Below, piece by piece: positions 13,081 through 22,104 of a stretch of 64,000 bases of DNA (its first letter is position 1; each line of letters opens with the position of its first letter). This DNA comes from Flammula alnicola (taxonomy: Eukaryota > Basidiomycota > Agaricomycetes > Agaricales > Strophariaceae), in the NCBI GenBank assembly GCA_015499995.1, contig JADNRV010000014.1, positions 62,001 to 126,000 of the forward strand, given 5' to 3'. A model generated the notes under the pieces. It saw only the letters and a list, made by a program, of their open reading frames with translations. It was not told the origin of the DNA and did not search any database. The translations under genes and the position numbers were made by a program.

Positions 13081-13699
13081 CTACCGTTGATCCCAATAGT
13101 ATTTTGGTGGCTTTTGTGATGGATGCTCAAAGTAGTACTCGTCCGAGGAGGGATCAGAGGCCTTCTTCGATGAAATCGAGTTCGGTCGACTTGATTTGCG
13201 TGAATTGGCCTTGGCAGGGAATTTTAGTTTGGACCTTGGTCGTGATACTTTTGTAATCCGTTTTTTCTGCAACAATATCAGAGTCGAGCATCAACGAATA
13301 ATCCTTCGGCAACCAAACATACCTTGGGTTCGGCATCTGGGCCATCCTCATCTTCCGACTCTGTCACCATATCGGCGTCAGCTTCTGGTGTATGTATCGC
13401 CATGTCGGCCCTCTCCAAATCGGACGGTCCAAGTTTGGGCTCTTTCGACCTTTCTGTCAGGTTGCTAGTCTGGGGGCTACCCTCTTCCGTAGAGCGTCGT
13501 CTGCGGTTTCTCCGTCGAACCTGCAAGACCACGACCACAACCACAGCTATGATGACAACAACTGCAGAGAAATATAATTAGCGCCCGAAGTCGAAAAGAA
13601 GCGTCAGGCGAGTAGAAGTTATATGTACTTACTGAAGGCGGAGACGACGGCAGCTTCCCATGCGACCCCCAAATGACCTGCTTGCGAGCTGATAACCAT
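13081..13699 (-). CDS. Small single-pass membrane protein of unknown function
   Basis: Three exons (13699-13633, 13561-13323, 13266-13081) with good GT/AG borders and matching phases give 163 residues. I do not recognise the family. A short N-terminus (MVISSQAGHLGVAWEA) leads into one strongly hydrophobic span (residues about 16-35, VVVIIAVVVVVV-like), followed at once by a basic stop-transfer cluster (RRRNRRRR). The rest is polar: an acidic stretch (ADADMVTESEDEDGPDAE), then a Lys/Arg/Ser-rich tail ending in YYFEHPSQKPPKYYWDQR. There is no classical cleavable signal peptide. The sequence suggests a short exposed N-terminus and a disordered cytosolic tail. The very hydrophobic span crosses the first intron, which supports the gene model. 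The function is unknown. Confidence 0.65.
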
Positions 13700-15925
13700 T
13701 GCCGTCAAGTCAGTATTCAAAGTGCAAGAGGAATGGGAAGCTAGAAAGGTGAAGTGAAACTTGAGAGGGAAGTGATGGATAGAACGATGAAGGTATATAT
13801 AGATAAAAGCCTGGGAGATGGTGGGTAAAGGCGAAAAGCTTTGTCAACCGATGGATGAAAAACGAATGCGCAGTTGCAGGTGTTGAGATGTGCTATGATA
13901 TCAAACGAGTTTGCACGGCACAAGGGCAAGGCGGAAGCCACGCTTTGATAAGTAAACGAGGTGGGGTGGCAATGGAATCTGGGCAATGAAAGTCAAATGG
14001 AAAGTTGTGATATAAATGCTCACTCTGGCACATCTTCTGTTATCGGCATTCGGCGATTATATGGGGAAACGAGATGATCGAGACAAACCGACAACTTGGG
14101 CTAGGGAGGCGAGGGTGTGAAGCGGATTTGGCGGTCAGACACAGGCTGATACGTTGTTTATGGTGCGTCGCTAGTCGTGGCTTCAACCGAGGAATACGAG
14201 ATACCCAAACAGAGTCAGTGATTGTGTAGCGACTAGAATGGCAGCAGCAAGCAGGACTGCATTCGCGTTGTGGTGGTCGCTGAGCTGTCTTTATACAATC
14301 AACCCGCGTGCCAGCCCAGCCCAAACATACGTAAGCTCTCCAATAGCAATGGAGAGGCCGGAAGAGGCTGGGTGACCCAAGGAAAAAGAAGCGAGTCAAG
14401 ATGCCAAGATCGACAAGCCACTTTGGCAACATGTTGCAAGAGTTTTTGGTCAGGCCAAGCCCATGTCCAAGCCCTCCTGCAACTGCGGCAGAGTTTTGTT
14501 CGTTAACATTTTAATCCCAACTGAATCGCTAGCTCCGCATTGATGATGGATAGATGGATGGATGATAAACTAGAATGGCCGCTTACCTTATTTAAAAGGC
14601 TTTAGCGCATTGGAAAGCATAGAATGCCTGCCCACCATTAGCGAATCCTATTATGTGTATACCCTTGCAGACCATTAATATTGCCTGCCAATGTCTCTTG
14701 TTGAGTGCCATTTCTTGGGGTAGTTTTTTGTCACAAGAAATGCCAAGATGGCTCGATCCGAGTCTTCGGAATCAAAGGTTTGAGTCTGACGCTTGGCAAT
14801 ATCATGTTTAGCTTATACGGAATAGACATTTAGACGGGGGTTCGGATGGCTTACCGATGCCTAATGCCTCGCATTGAGAGGAACAGCGTCTGGAAAGAAT
14901 ATGCCGAAGAAAGGGTGATGGTAATATAGCAAGGAGCGGAGTTGATGATGTAACACACTCCAAAGGCCGAGGGCCCCTTTTGATAATCCGACAAGTTCAT
15001 GCTGTGTAGACATCAGAAAGAATCGGTGCACAATTCTCTGGCCGACAAGCTTGCGTATATAGACATTCTTATCATGGGGCGACGCATAACAAGCCAGAGT
15101 ATTCAATTTACGTAAGACTGACCATTGTAATGCAGAGCGGTTTGCCAAGTATTTGTGGGCGAAACTTTATATCAAGAGCCAACCGAGATGAAAGATAATT
15201 TGGCAATTCTGACTAAGTAGTGGCCATTCGTTTCGACTAATATAGCACGAATTTCAGTATAATTATACAGCAACTTGAACGAAAAGAAAGGAAAATAGAA
15301 ACACAATATAAACACTCACCTTTTTAAATGCGTTCTGCCTACAGAAGGCAAGTCGACTGACTGTTCATGGATGTTGCAGGGCCAGTAACCACACTCGTCT
15401 GGCTTCGTCTGGGCCAAATTCCGCTTGTCCCAGTCATGAAACAAGTCCAACGGAACGTGCGTCGGATTCGATGAGCCTTTTATGCCGACGCCGATATCCG
15501 TTGCTTTGGTGCGTCGATACGATATTTGGGCGCTCGAAGGATGTCGTCTAGGCCACGATTTCTTTCTAGATTTTTAGAAGTACCATCGTCAACAGCTTCG
15601 GCCACTGCATAGATGCTCATAAACAGTGTGATGAACAGCGGTTGATAACATCTGACAGTAGGTAGATTCTCAGGAAATCCTCAGGACTTGGCAGGGACGA
15701 TAAAATTGACCCCAGTATAAAAGTAAGCGTTCGCTGATAAAGTTCCAGCAAGAAAACAAAGTCACCTGTTTCTCAAGTAGACTTGTGGTGATTTACAAGC
15801 TATTAGAATTGCCTGAGAAGTTCTGAGAAGTGAAAACGCAGGATGGCATTTCCAATGTCAAAAGCTGGAAGTTGGGGGGGATTACATAAAGATTGCTTAG
15901 GGCAGGTCGATCCACCACGGCTCGA
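13700..15925. other. Gene-poor AT-rich region
   Basis: About 2.2 kb upstream of the membrane-protein gene and ahead of the TIR element. The longest open frame (130 codons, minus 14432-14040) has no motif and unlikely composition. No gene, tRNA or repeat was recognised. Confidence 0.45.
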
Positions 15926-15933
15926 GTCAAGAC

Positions 15934-16501
15934 AGGAGGGGGGACTATCCCTATAAATGTCCGATCCTGATGCGTACAGAAATCAGTCATTTTGACCCCC
16001 CATGTCCGATATTTATGCGTACATTTTGGACGAAATTTGAGTCAAGCTCCGATCCAAACTGAGTACTCAGAATGTCCGTCGGTACAGAGGTCCGATCCGC
16101 ATGCGTACAGAAACCTTAGTGTCAGGGCATCCCTGGACCTACGTACCACCAGACAAAAATTACATTTGAGCTCCTTGTTGAGCTCTCAGATCTCAACCTT
16201 CAACAATTTTCGACACTAGACAAACATCGCTTTCACAGGTGTGCGGGACAGAACTGCAGCAGCCGAGATACCAGCAATGCGCCCAGAGAACATCTGCCAA
16301 AAAAATCCTCGTGTTTTGAGGTCCGATCCGAAATGCGTACATTTTTTCTGAAAAGTAGGTATGATCCATAGTGCGTACGGATTGACAAAAATCCTGTGCT
16401 ACCCGATCCGTATGCGTACGGAGACGGCCCGTGGGTGGCCTGACAGAAACGGCCAAAATCGACGATTTTGGATCGGACATTAGCCGGCATAGTCCCCTCC
16501 T
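15934..16501. mobile_element. 568-bp non-autonomous TIR element with subterminal repeats
   Basis: The ends are inverted repeats: the left end begins AGGAGGGGGGACTATCC and the right end reads GGCATAGTCCCCTCCT, and beyond these both ends carry TGTCCGATCC or its complement. The 8-bp sequence GTCAAGAC occurs directly on both sides (15926-15933 and 16502-16509), as in an 8-bp target-site duplication. Because GTCAAGAC is itself partly palindromic, the exact boundary is uncertain by a few bases. Inside are six same-orientation copies of a motif of the form TCCGATCC-N(2-4)-TGCGTAC (about 15959, 16003, 16090, 16321, 16359, 16402), like transposase-binding subterminal repeats. It has no coding capacity. 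The 8-bp duplication points to the hAT group, but this is inference. Confidence 0.65.
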
Positions 16502-16537
16502 GTCAAGACTTCATCAATGCAACCTTGCTTGAGCTCG

Positions 16538-16916
16538 TGTTGGGTTTACTCAAGCAAACCGGCACGAGATACGAGCACAGCGACCGCGTCGCGTCGCTGT
16601 GCGCACGGACACTTTCCCTTTACATATATTTTACTTCCGTTGAGTACTATACCTTATGATTTCATGCGTCGGGACACCGCCCTCCGCATGCGCCTATACC
16701 ATGTTCCGGTACCCGTACTGTAGAACACTTATACCGTAGCGTTTCGTTTTCGCTCCCCTCAGTCTTTGCCCCCAAACGACTGAGGTGAGAACTTATTCTA
16801 CTCTATGTACTGTATACTTTTACTTACAAGTTACCTAGCTTTTCGTACCTAGGTATCTATGAATCTATTAGTCTTTGCCCCCAAACGACTGAGCTTTTCG
16901 TACCTAGATTCCTACA
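16538..16916 (+). repeat. 5' long terminal repeat (379 bp)
   Basis: It starts TGTTGGGTTTACTCAAGC and ends TTCCTACA. It contains an internal direct repeat of a stretch beginning CTTTGCCCCCAAACGACTGA (two copies) and of CTTTTCGTACCTAG. By analogy with other LTRs it should carry the promoter and start of the element RNA. Confidence 0.96.
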
Positions 16917-16928
16917 GGTTATGGGCCC
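16917..16928 (+). other. Primer-binding site, half-tRNA type
   Basis: GGTTATGGGCCC follows the 5' LTR directly. It is complementary to the anticodon stem-loop of eukaryotic initiator tRNA-Met (GGGCCCATAACC), not to a tRNA 3' end. Drosophila copia is known to be primed by such a cleaved initiator tRNA fragment, so the same mode is inferred here. Confidence 0.7.
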
Positions 16929-16997
16929 CGCCCCCTGCATCTAAAGAACTCGTTATAAGCTCGTTCGAACCTCGTGAATTTTTATCTGCAACCTACC

Positions 16998-19900
16998 ATG
17001 TCTCAGACAACAACCTCTCTCTCGGATACCCTTCCATCCTCTATTCCCAAGCTCGATGCGACTGGTTTGAACTGGGCGATATTCGCTGTGCGTTTCCAGG
17101 ACGCCATCGAGGCCAAGGGATTCTGGAATCACTTTGATGGCACGTCGCCTCGTCCAGTTCTCAGGACGCCGATGCCCGAGATCACAACGACAGCGCCCGA
17201 CGGCACTACGACAACCATCCCAGCTGTCGCAGCCCCGACGGCCGACGAGATCACGGCCCAGAAGCAGTGGGACAAGGACGAGCTGTCCGCCAAGTCCTTG
17301 CTTACCCAGAGAATCCCCGACTCGACCTTGATGCGGATCCACGCAAAGAGAACTGTTCGCGAGCGTTGGGAGGCGATCGTCCTCGAGTACACGGAGAAAG
17401 GTGCTTACGCACAGACTGACATGCGTGCGCGTTTCCTCGAGTCCAAGTGCCCGGAGAAGAAAAACGTGCGCGAGTTTCTCGACAGCTTGCGTGTCAAGCG
17501 TGAGGAGCTTGCATCTGTTGGCGTAAACATCAGCGAGCAGGACTACATCTCGACAATCCTTTCATCACTTCCCTATGCCCTTTCCAGTTTCGCTTCCACC
17601 GCGCTAGCTGCCGCACGAATGTTTGCCACACCTGGTACCACCAGAACCGCGGACCCTAACACTCTGATCACTATGATATCAGAGGAGTACGAGCGGCAGA
17701 AGACGCAGAGCTCACGTCGTGGTGGAAAGGCCAAGTCTGATGACAAAGACGAGGCCATGGCTGTCAGCTCATCGCCGAAAGGAAAGGGCGGTCGAGGCGA
17801 TCGCAAGTCGAAAGTTACCTGCTGGAACTGTGGCGAGAAGGGCCATTTCAAGAGTCAATGCACTAAACCACCAAAGGCCGGTGCCAGCTCCAGCAAGGAT
17901 GCGAAGGATGACAAAGGAAAGGGGAAGAACTCGGAGAAGGCCAACATAGTGGAAGAGGATTGTTCCGACAGCGACGGTGTGTTCGCCGTCACCTGCGAAA
18001 CTGAATCCGAGGCAGAGTCTGTCGACTCGATGCCTAACCTGGGCGCCAGTACGCAGCCCACTCCACGCGCAGAGTCTGTGGCCAGCTCGAACACTATGCC
18101 TGCCCTACAGGCTGTCAGTGCATCGACTGATTTGGATGGCGGTTTGGACAACCGCGACGGCAATCCTGATGACGTTGAGGGTGGCGATTGGTTTTCGGAG
18201 GTAGGGAGTGATGCGGGTGATTTTGCGGATGTGGAATGGGAGTCTGATACATCTCTGGAATTCGAGGAACCTGATTGGGAAGTGGACAGACTTGACGTGG
18301 CGAATGCGTATCTCCACGGTCAGCTCCCAGACAATGGCTCTCGTGTTGAGATTTATGACTCGGGCACCACACGCCATCTTTCGCCGTACCGAGATGACTT
18401 CCGTCTTTTCATGGAGACCCCCCCTCGACCTCTTCGTGCTGCAAACCAAAATAACTTCAGTGCTACTGGAGTTGGCGAGCTCGAGATAGGCGTACCTAAT
18501 GGTCTGGACACGTCAAAGCTCGCACTCACTGAGGTTTTATACTCTCCTGAGGTCGGGTACACCTTGATTTCCATCGGGAAGCTCGACGATCTTGGCTATG
18601 ACATCCGATTTTTCAACGGGCGTTGCACCATCAAGGATGAGAATGGCGTGCAGATTGGCGAAGTCCCAAAGAATGCGAAGGGGCTTTATCGCACTGAGCA
18701 TGATGCGCCTGGTGATTCCGCAAACGCTGTCGAAACCATCACGCTGGACCAGTTTCATAGGCGGATGGGCCATATTTCTCCTGCAATCGCGAAGCGGCTA
18801 GTCGATAAGGGATTTGTAACCGGCGTACGTCTTGAGAAGTCGTCTGTATCTGGTGATCCCTTCTTCTGTGAATCCTGCGTCTATGCAAAGGCGACACGGA
18901 AGCCAGTGCCGAAGAAGCGAGAGGGTGAAAGGGCGACCAAGTTTGGCGAGGAGATTCATTCTGACCTCTGGGGACCTGCGCCTGTCGAATCGAAGGGTGG
19001 CCGTCGTTATTATGTTACCTATGTGGACGACTGCACGCGACTCACCAACATCTACTTCCTGCGCAAGAAGAGCGAGACCTTCAACTCATACAAGGAGTAC
19101 GAGGCCTGGTGCGAGACGCAATTGGGCGTGCGCATTAAAATCCTGCATTCCGATCAGGGTGGAGAATACGACGGGAAGGAATTTGTACTCTACCTCAAGT
19201 CCAGAGGCACGGGTCAGAAGCAGACCGTTCACGACACAGCCGCCGAGAACGGAGTTGCGGAACGTCGAAACCGTACCATCGTTGAGAGGATTAGGGCATT
19301 GTTGCATGCCAGTGGACTTCCTCGGTTTCTATGGGGAGAAGCGGCTCGCCACGTCGTCTGGTTGCTCAACCGCACTTCGACGAAAGCACTGGGTGGTAAA
19401 ACCCCATATGAGGCGGCTTTTGGGAAGAAGCCGGACCTGAGCGAGGTGCGAGAGTGGGGCGAGAAGGTGTGGGTGCGTTTGGAGAAGGGTACCAAATTGG
19501 GCGGAAGAGTCGAGGAGGGGCGTTGGTTGGGAATAGACGAGAAGCGAAAGGGTGTGCGGGTGTACTGGCCATCGAGGAAGACGATAACCGTGGAGCGCAA
19601 TGTTTACTATGACAAAACAGGCTCGTCAGCTGCTCGTTTCGAGGGGGAGGAATGGGATTTTATCGAAACGAAAGCCGACGGACTTACCAGCACTCCAGCA
19701 AACGGCAACCCTGGTCCTTCTACACCCACTCCAGTTTCCGAGACACCTGTCGACACCATTCCAGCTGCCACAACCCCTGCAGAATCGAATTCCGAGTCCA
19801 ATAATACCGCTTCCGAGTCCGAAACGCGCCCGAAACGCCAGCGCAAGCCCACTCGGAAGCTGAAAGATATCCTAACTGGACGCGCTGTTGCGTCGAATCG

Positions 19901-21632
19901 TCCCAGCGCACCCAAAGTCACTCCTGGCGTGCAGCTTCCGACTCCAGAGCCAGCTGGTGGAGCAGAAGGAGCCGCAATTGAGGGGGAGGAGGTGAACTCG
20001 TGGGAGATGGCAGACGATTTCGAGGATGAATGGGCGATGGTGGCCGAGATAAGCGACGCGGAGGCATTGGAACCTCGTACGCTCGCTGAGGCGAAGTCGC
20101 GGCCAGACTGGAAGCTGTGGGAGAAGGCTATTGAGGAAGAGTTAGGCGTTTTGAAGGCGGCGGGGACATGGGAGCTTGTTGACGCACCTCCTGGAGCAAA
20201 TATCGTGGGCTCGAAGTGGGTTTTTCGAGCCAAGAAGGATGCGCAGGGCAATGTTGTCCGTTACAAGGCTCGATTGGTTGCGCAAGGCTTCTCGCAGGTA
20301 CCTGGGGTCGAATACTTCGACACGTTTGCGCCAGTTGCTCGTTTGGCGTCAATTCGTGCTGTCCTCGCGATAGCAGCTGTCAACGACTGGGAAATCCATC
20401 AGATCGACGTCAAAGGTGCATATCTGAATGGCAAACTCACGTCGCAAGAAGTGATTTACATGCGACAACCGCCTGGCTACGCAGTCCCCGGAAACCTGAA
20501 AAAGGTTTGCCGCCTCATCAAAACTCTCTACGGCCTCAAGCAATCAGGTCGGCGGTGGTATCAACGGTTGGTGGAAATTATGAGGTTGCTGGGTTTCGAG
20601 AGGTGCGACGTCGACCAGGCCGTTTTCTTCATGAGAAAAGGAAACGACCTAGTTATAGTCTTGGTGCACGTTGATGACTGTACAATCGTGGCAACCGCGC
20701 TGTCACTGATTGAGTCACTGAAGACCGAAATAGCCAAGCATGTGGACATCACTGACCTCGGAGAAATTCACTGGATCCTCGGAATTGAGGTTCGTCGAAT
20801 TCGCGAAGAACGACGCCTCTTCCTTTCCCAACGCTCATACCTGGACTCCATTATCCGCCGCTATGGGTTCGAAGATCTCAAACCCGTCTCCATTCCCATG
20901 GATCCAAATGTGCGCCTCACCTCTGACCAATCTCCGTCGACAACGCAAGAATTCGCGAAGATGCGTGACGTCCCTTACCACGAGGCTGTTGGTTCCCTCA
21001 TGTACGCATCCCTCGGTACTCGTCCTGATATCACCTATGCCGTCCAAGCCGTCTCGCGTTTCACTTCCAAGCCCGGGGTGGCTCATTGGGACGCGGTCAA
21101 GCGTATTTTTCGTTATCTGAGCGGCACGAAGGATTTATGGCTGTCATATGGAGGACAGCAGAAAGATTTGGTTGGATTTGCGGACGCGGATGGGAATATG
21201 GCAGAGGATCGACATGCGATCTCCGGGTACGCTTTTATTCTTCACGGCGGCGCTGTTTCCTGGACCACCAAACGTCAAGAAATTATATCTTTATCCACTA
21301 CGGAATCCGAATACGTCGCCGCCACCCACGCCGCCAAGGAAGCTTTATGGCTTCGGTCTCTCATTTCTCAGCTCTTCGACAAGAAACTCGACCCCACTAC
21401 GTTGTTTTCAGACAACCAGTCCGCCATCGCACTCACGAAAGACCACCAATACCACGCTCGCACGAAACACATTGATATTCGATTCCATTTCATCCGTTGG
21501 ATCGTCGAGAACGGTTCTATTCGCCTTGTGTACTGCCCTACGGACGACATGGTTGCTGATGCCTTAACCAAGGCACTTCCCTCTCCGAAAGTCAAGCATT
21601 TCGCTTCCGAGCTTGGCCTCGTATCGGTTTGA
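16998..21632 (+). CDS. Copia Gag-Pol polyprotein (Gag, protease, integrase, reverse transcriptase, RNase H)
   Basis: A single 1544-residue frame from the ATG at 16998; the frame is open a little further upstream, but this ATG is the first. Domains in order: a Gag region with a CCHC zinc knuckle at 275-288 (CWNCGEKGHFKSQC); an aspartic protease with Asp454 in YDSGTTRH; the pre-integrase zinc site (HRRMGH...CESC); an integrase with the D,D35E triad Asp656 (HSDLWG), Asp719 (HSDQGGEY) and Glu755 (NGVAER); a reverse transcriptase with Asp1137 (QIDVKGAYLNGKL) and the catalytic pair Asp1226-1227 (VHVDDC); and RNase H beginning at Asp1396 (GFADADGN) and ending near the C-terminus (VADALTKALP). No stop, frameshift or missing catalytic residue was found. 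The linker before the protease carries LDVANAYLHGQL (from Asp433), which resembles the RT motif. The element is probably competent for transposition, though this is not shown. Confidence 0.96.
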   Translation: MSQTTTSLSDTLPSSIPKLDATGLNWAIFAVRFQDAIEAKGFWNHFDGTSPRPVLRTPMPEITTTAPDGTTTTIPAVAAPTADEITAQKQWDKDELSAKSLLTQRIPDSTLMRIHAKRTVRERWEAIVLEYTEKGAYAQTDMRARFLESKCPEKKNVREFLDSLRVKREELASVGVNISEQDYISTILSSLPYALSSFASTALAAARMFATPGTTRTADPNTLITMISEEYERQKTQSSRRGGKAKSDDKDEAMAVSSSPKGKGGRGDRKSKVTCWNCGEKGHFKSQCTKPPKAGASSSKDAKDDKGKGKNSEKANIVEEDCSDSDGVFAVTCETESEAESVDSMPNLGASTQPTPRAESVASSNTMPALQAVSASTDLDGGLDNRDGNPDDVEGGDWFSEVGSDAGDFADVEWESDTSLEFEEPDWEVDRLDVANAYLHGQLPDNGSRVEIYDSGTTRHLSPYRDDFRLFMETPPRPLRAANQNNFSATGVGELEIGVPNGLDTSKLALTEVLYSPEVGYTLISIGKLDDLGYDIRFFNGRCTIKDENGVQIGEVPKNAKGLYRTEHDAPGDSANAVETITLDQFHRRMGHISPAIAKRLVDKGFVTGVRLEKSSVSGDPFFCESCVYAKATRKPVPKKREGERATKFGEEIHSDLWGPAPVESKGGRRYYVTYVDDCTRLTNIYFLRKKSETFNSYKEYEAWCETQLGVRIKILHSDQGGEYDGKEFVLYLKSRGTGQKQTVHDTAAENGVAERRNRTIVERIRALLHASGLPRFLWGEAARHVVWLLNRTSTKALGGKTPYEAAFGKKPDLSEVREWGEKVWVRLEKGTKLGGRVEEGRWLGIDEKRKGVRVYWPSRKTITVERNVYYDKTGSSAARFEGEEWDFIETKADGLTSTPANGNPGPSTPTPVSETPVDTIPAATTPAESNSESNNTASESETRPKRQRKPTRKLKDILTGRAVASNRPSAPKVTPGVQLPTPEPAGGAEGAAIEGEEVNSWEMADDFEDEWAMVAEISDAEALEPRTLAEAKSRPDWKLWEKAIEEELGVLKAAGTWELVDAPPGANIVGSKWVFRAKKDAQGNVVRYKARLVAQGFSQVPGVEYFDTFAPVARLASIRAVLAIAAVNDWEIHQIDVKGAYLNGKLTSQEVIYMRQPPGYAVPGNLKKVCRLIKTLYGLKQSGRRWYQRLVEIMRLLGFERCDVDQAVFFMRKGNDLVIVLVHVDDCTIVATALSLIESLKTEIAKHVDITDLGEIHWILGIEVRRIREERRLFLSQRSYLDSIIRRYGFEDLKPVSIPMDPNVRLTSDQSPSTTQEFAKMRDVPYHEAVGSLMYASLGTRPDITYAVQAVSRFTSKPGVAHWDAVKRIFRYLSGTKDLWLSYGGQQKDLVGFADADGNMAEDRHAISGYAFILHGGAVSWTTKRQEIISLSTTESEYVAATHAAKEALWLRSLISQLFDKKLDPTTLFSDNQSAIALTKDHQYHARTKHIDIRFHFIRWIVENGSIRLVYCPTDDMVADALTKALPSPKVKHFASELGLVSV

Positions 21633-21639
21633 GGGGGAG
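21631..21639 (+). other. Polypurine tract
   Basis: GAGGGGGAG directly precedes the 3' LTR and overlaps the end of the polyprotein frame by two bases. In LTR elements this tract primes plus-strand DNA. Confidence 0.75.
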
Positions 21640-22018
21640 TGTTGGGTTTACTCAAGCAAACCGGCACGAGATACGAGCACAGCGACCGCGTCGCGTCGCT
21701 GTGCGCACGGACACTTTCCCTTTACATATATTTTACTTCCGTTGAGTACTATACCTTATGATTTCATGCGTCGGGACACCGCCCTCCGCATGCGCCTATA
21801 CCATGTTCCGGTACCCGTACTGTAGAACACTTATACCGTAGCGTTTCGTTTTCGCTCCCCTCAGTCTTTGCCCCCAAACGACTGAGGTGAGAACTTATTC
21901 TACTCTATGTACTGTATACTTTTACTTACAAGTTACCTAGCTTTTCGTACCTAGGTATCTATGAATCTATTAGTCTTTGCCCCCAAACGACTGAGCTTTT
22001 CGTACCTAGATTCCTACA
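21640..22018 (+). repeat. 3' long terminal repeat (379 bp)
   Basis: It matches the 5' LTR base for base as far as I could read, and is followed by the target-site duplication GCTCG. It should supply the polyadenylation signal of the element. It could also influence the F-box gene that begins 87 bp further on. Confidence 0.96.
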
Positions 22019-22104
22019 GCTCGAACATAAGCCAACTAAATAGATAGCTCTGGACCTTGTGGTCACAGATTTCATTCCCTTCCCGTCTTAAACGATCTTG
22101 CTAA

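Larger units (their letters stand above)
16538..22018 (+). mobile_element. Complete Ty1/copia LTR retrotransposon
   Basis: The element is 5481 bp. Two 379-bp LTRs (16538-16916, 21640-22018) begin TG and end CA, and no difference between them was found on reading. The 5-bp target-site duplication GCTCG lies at 16533-16537 and 22019-22023. One uninterrupted polyprotein frame fills the interior. The integrase-before-reverse-transcriptase order assigns it to copia. Identical LTRs, an intact duplication and an open frame mean a recent insertion. It sits between the 568-bp TIR element and an F-box gene, in the same direction as that gene, and ends 82 bp before the gene's likely ATG. Confidence 0.97.
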
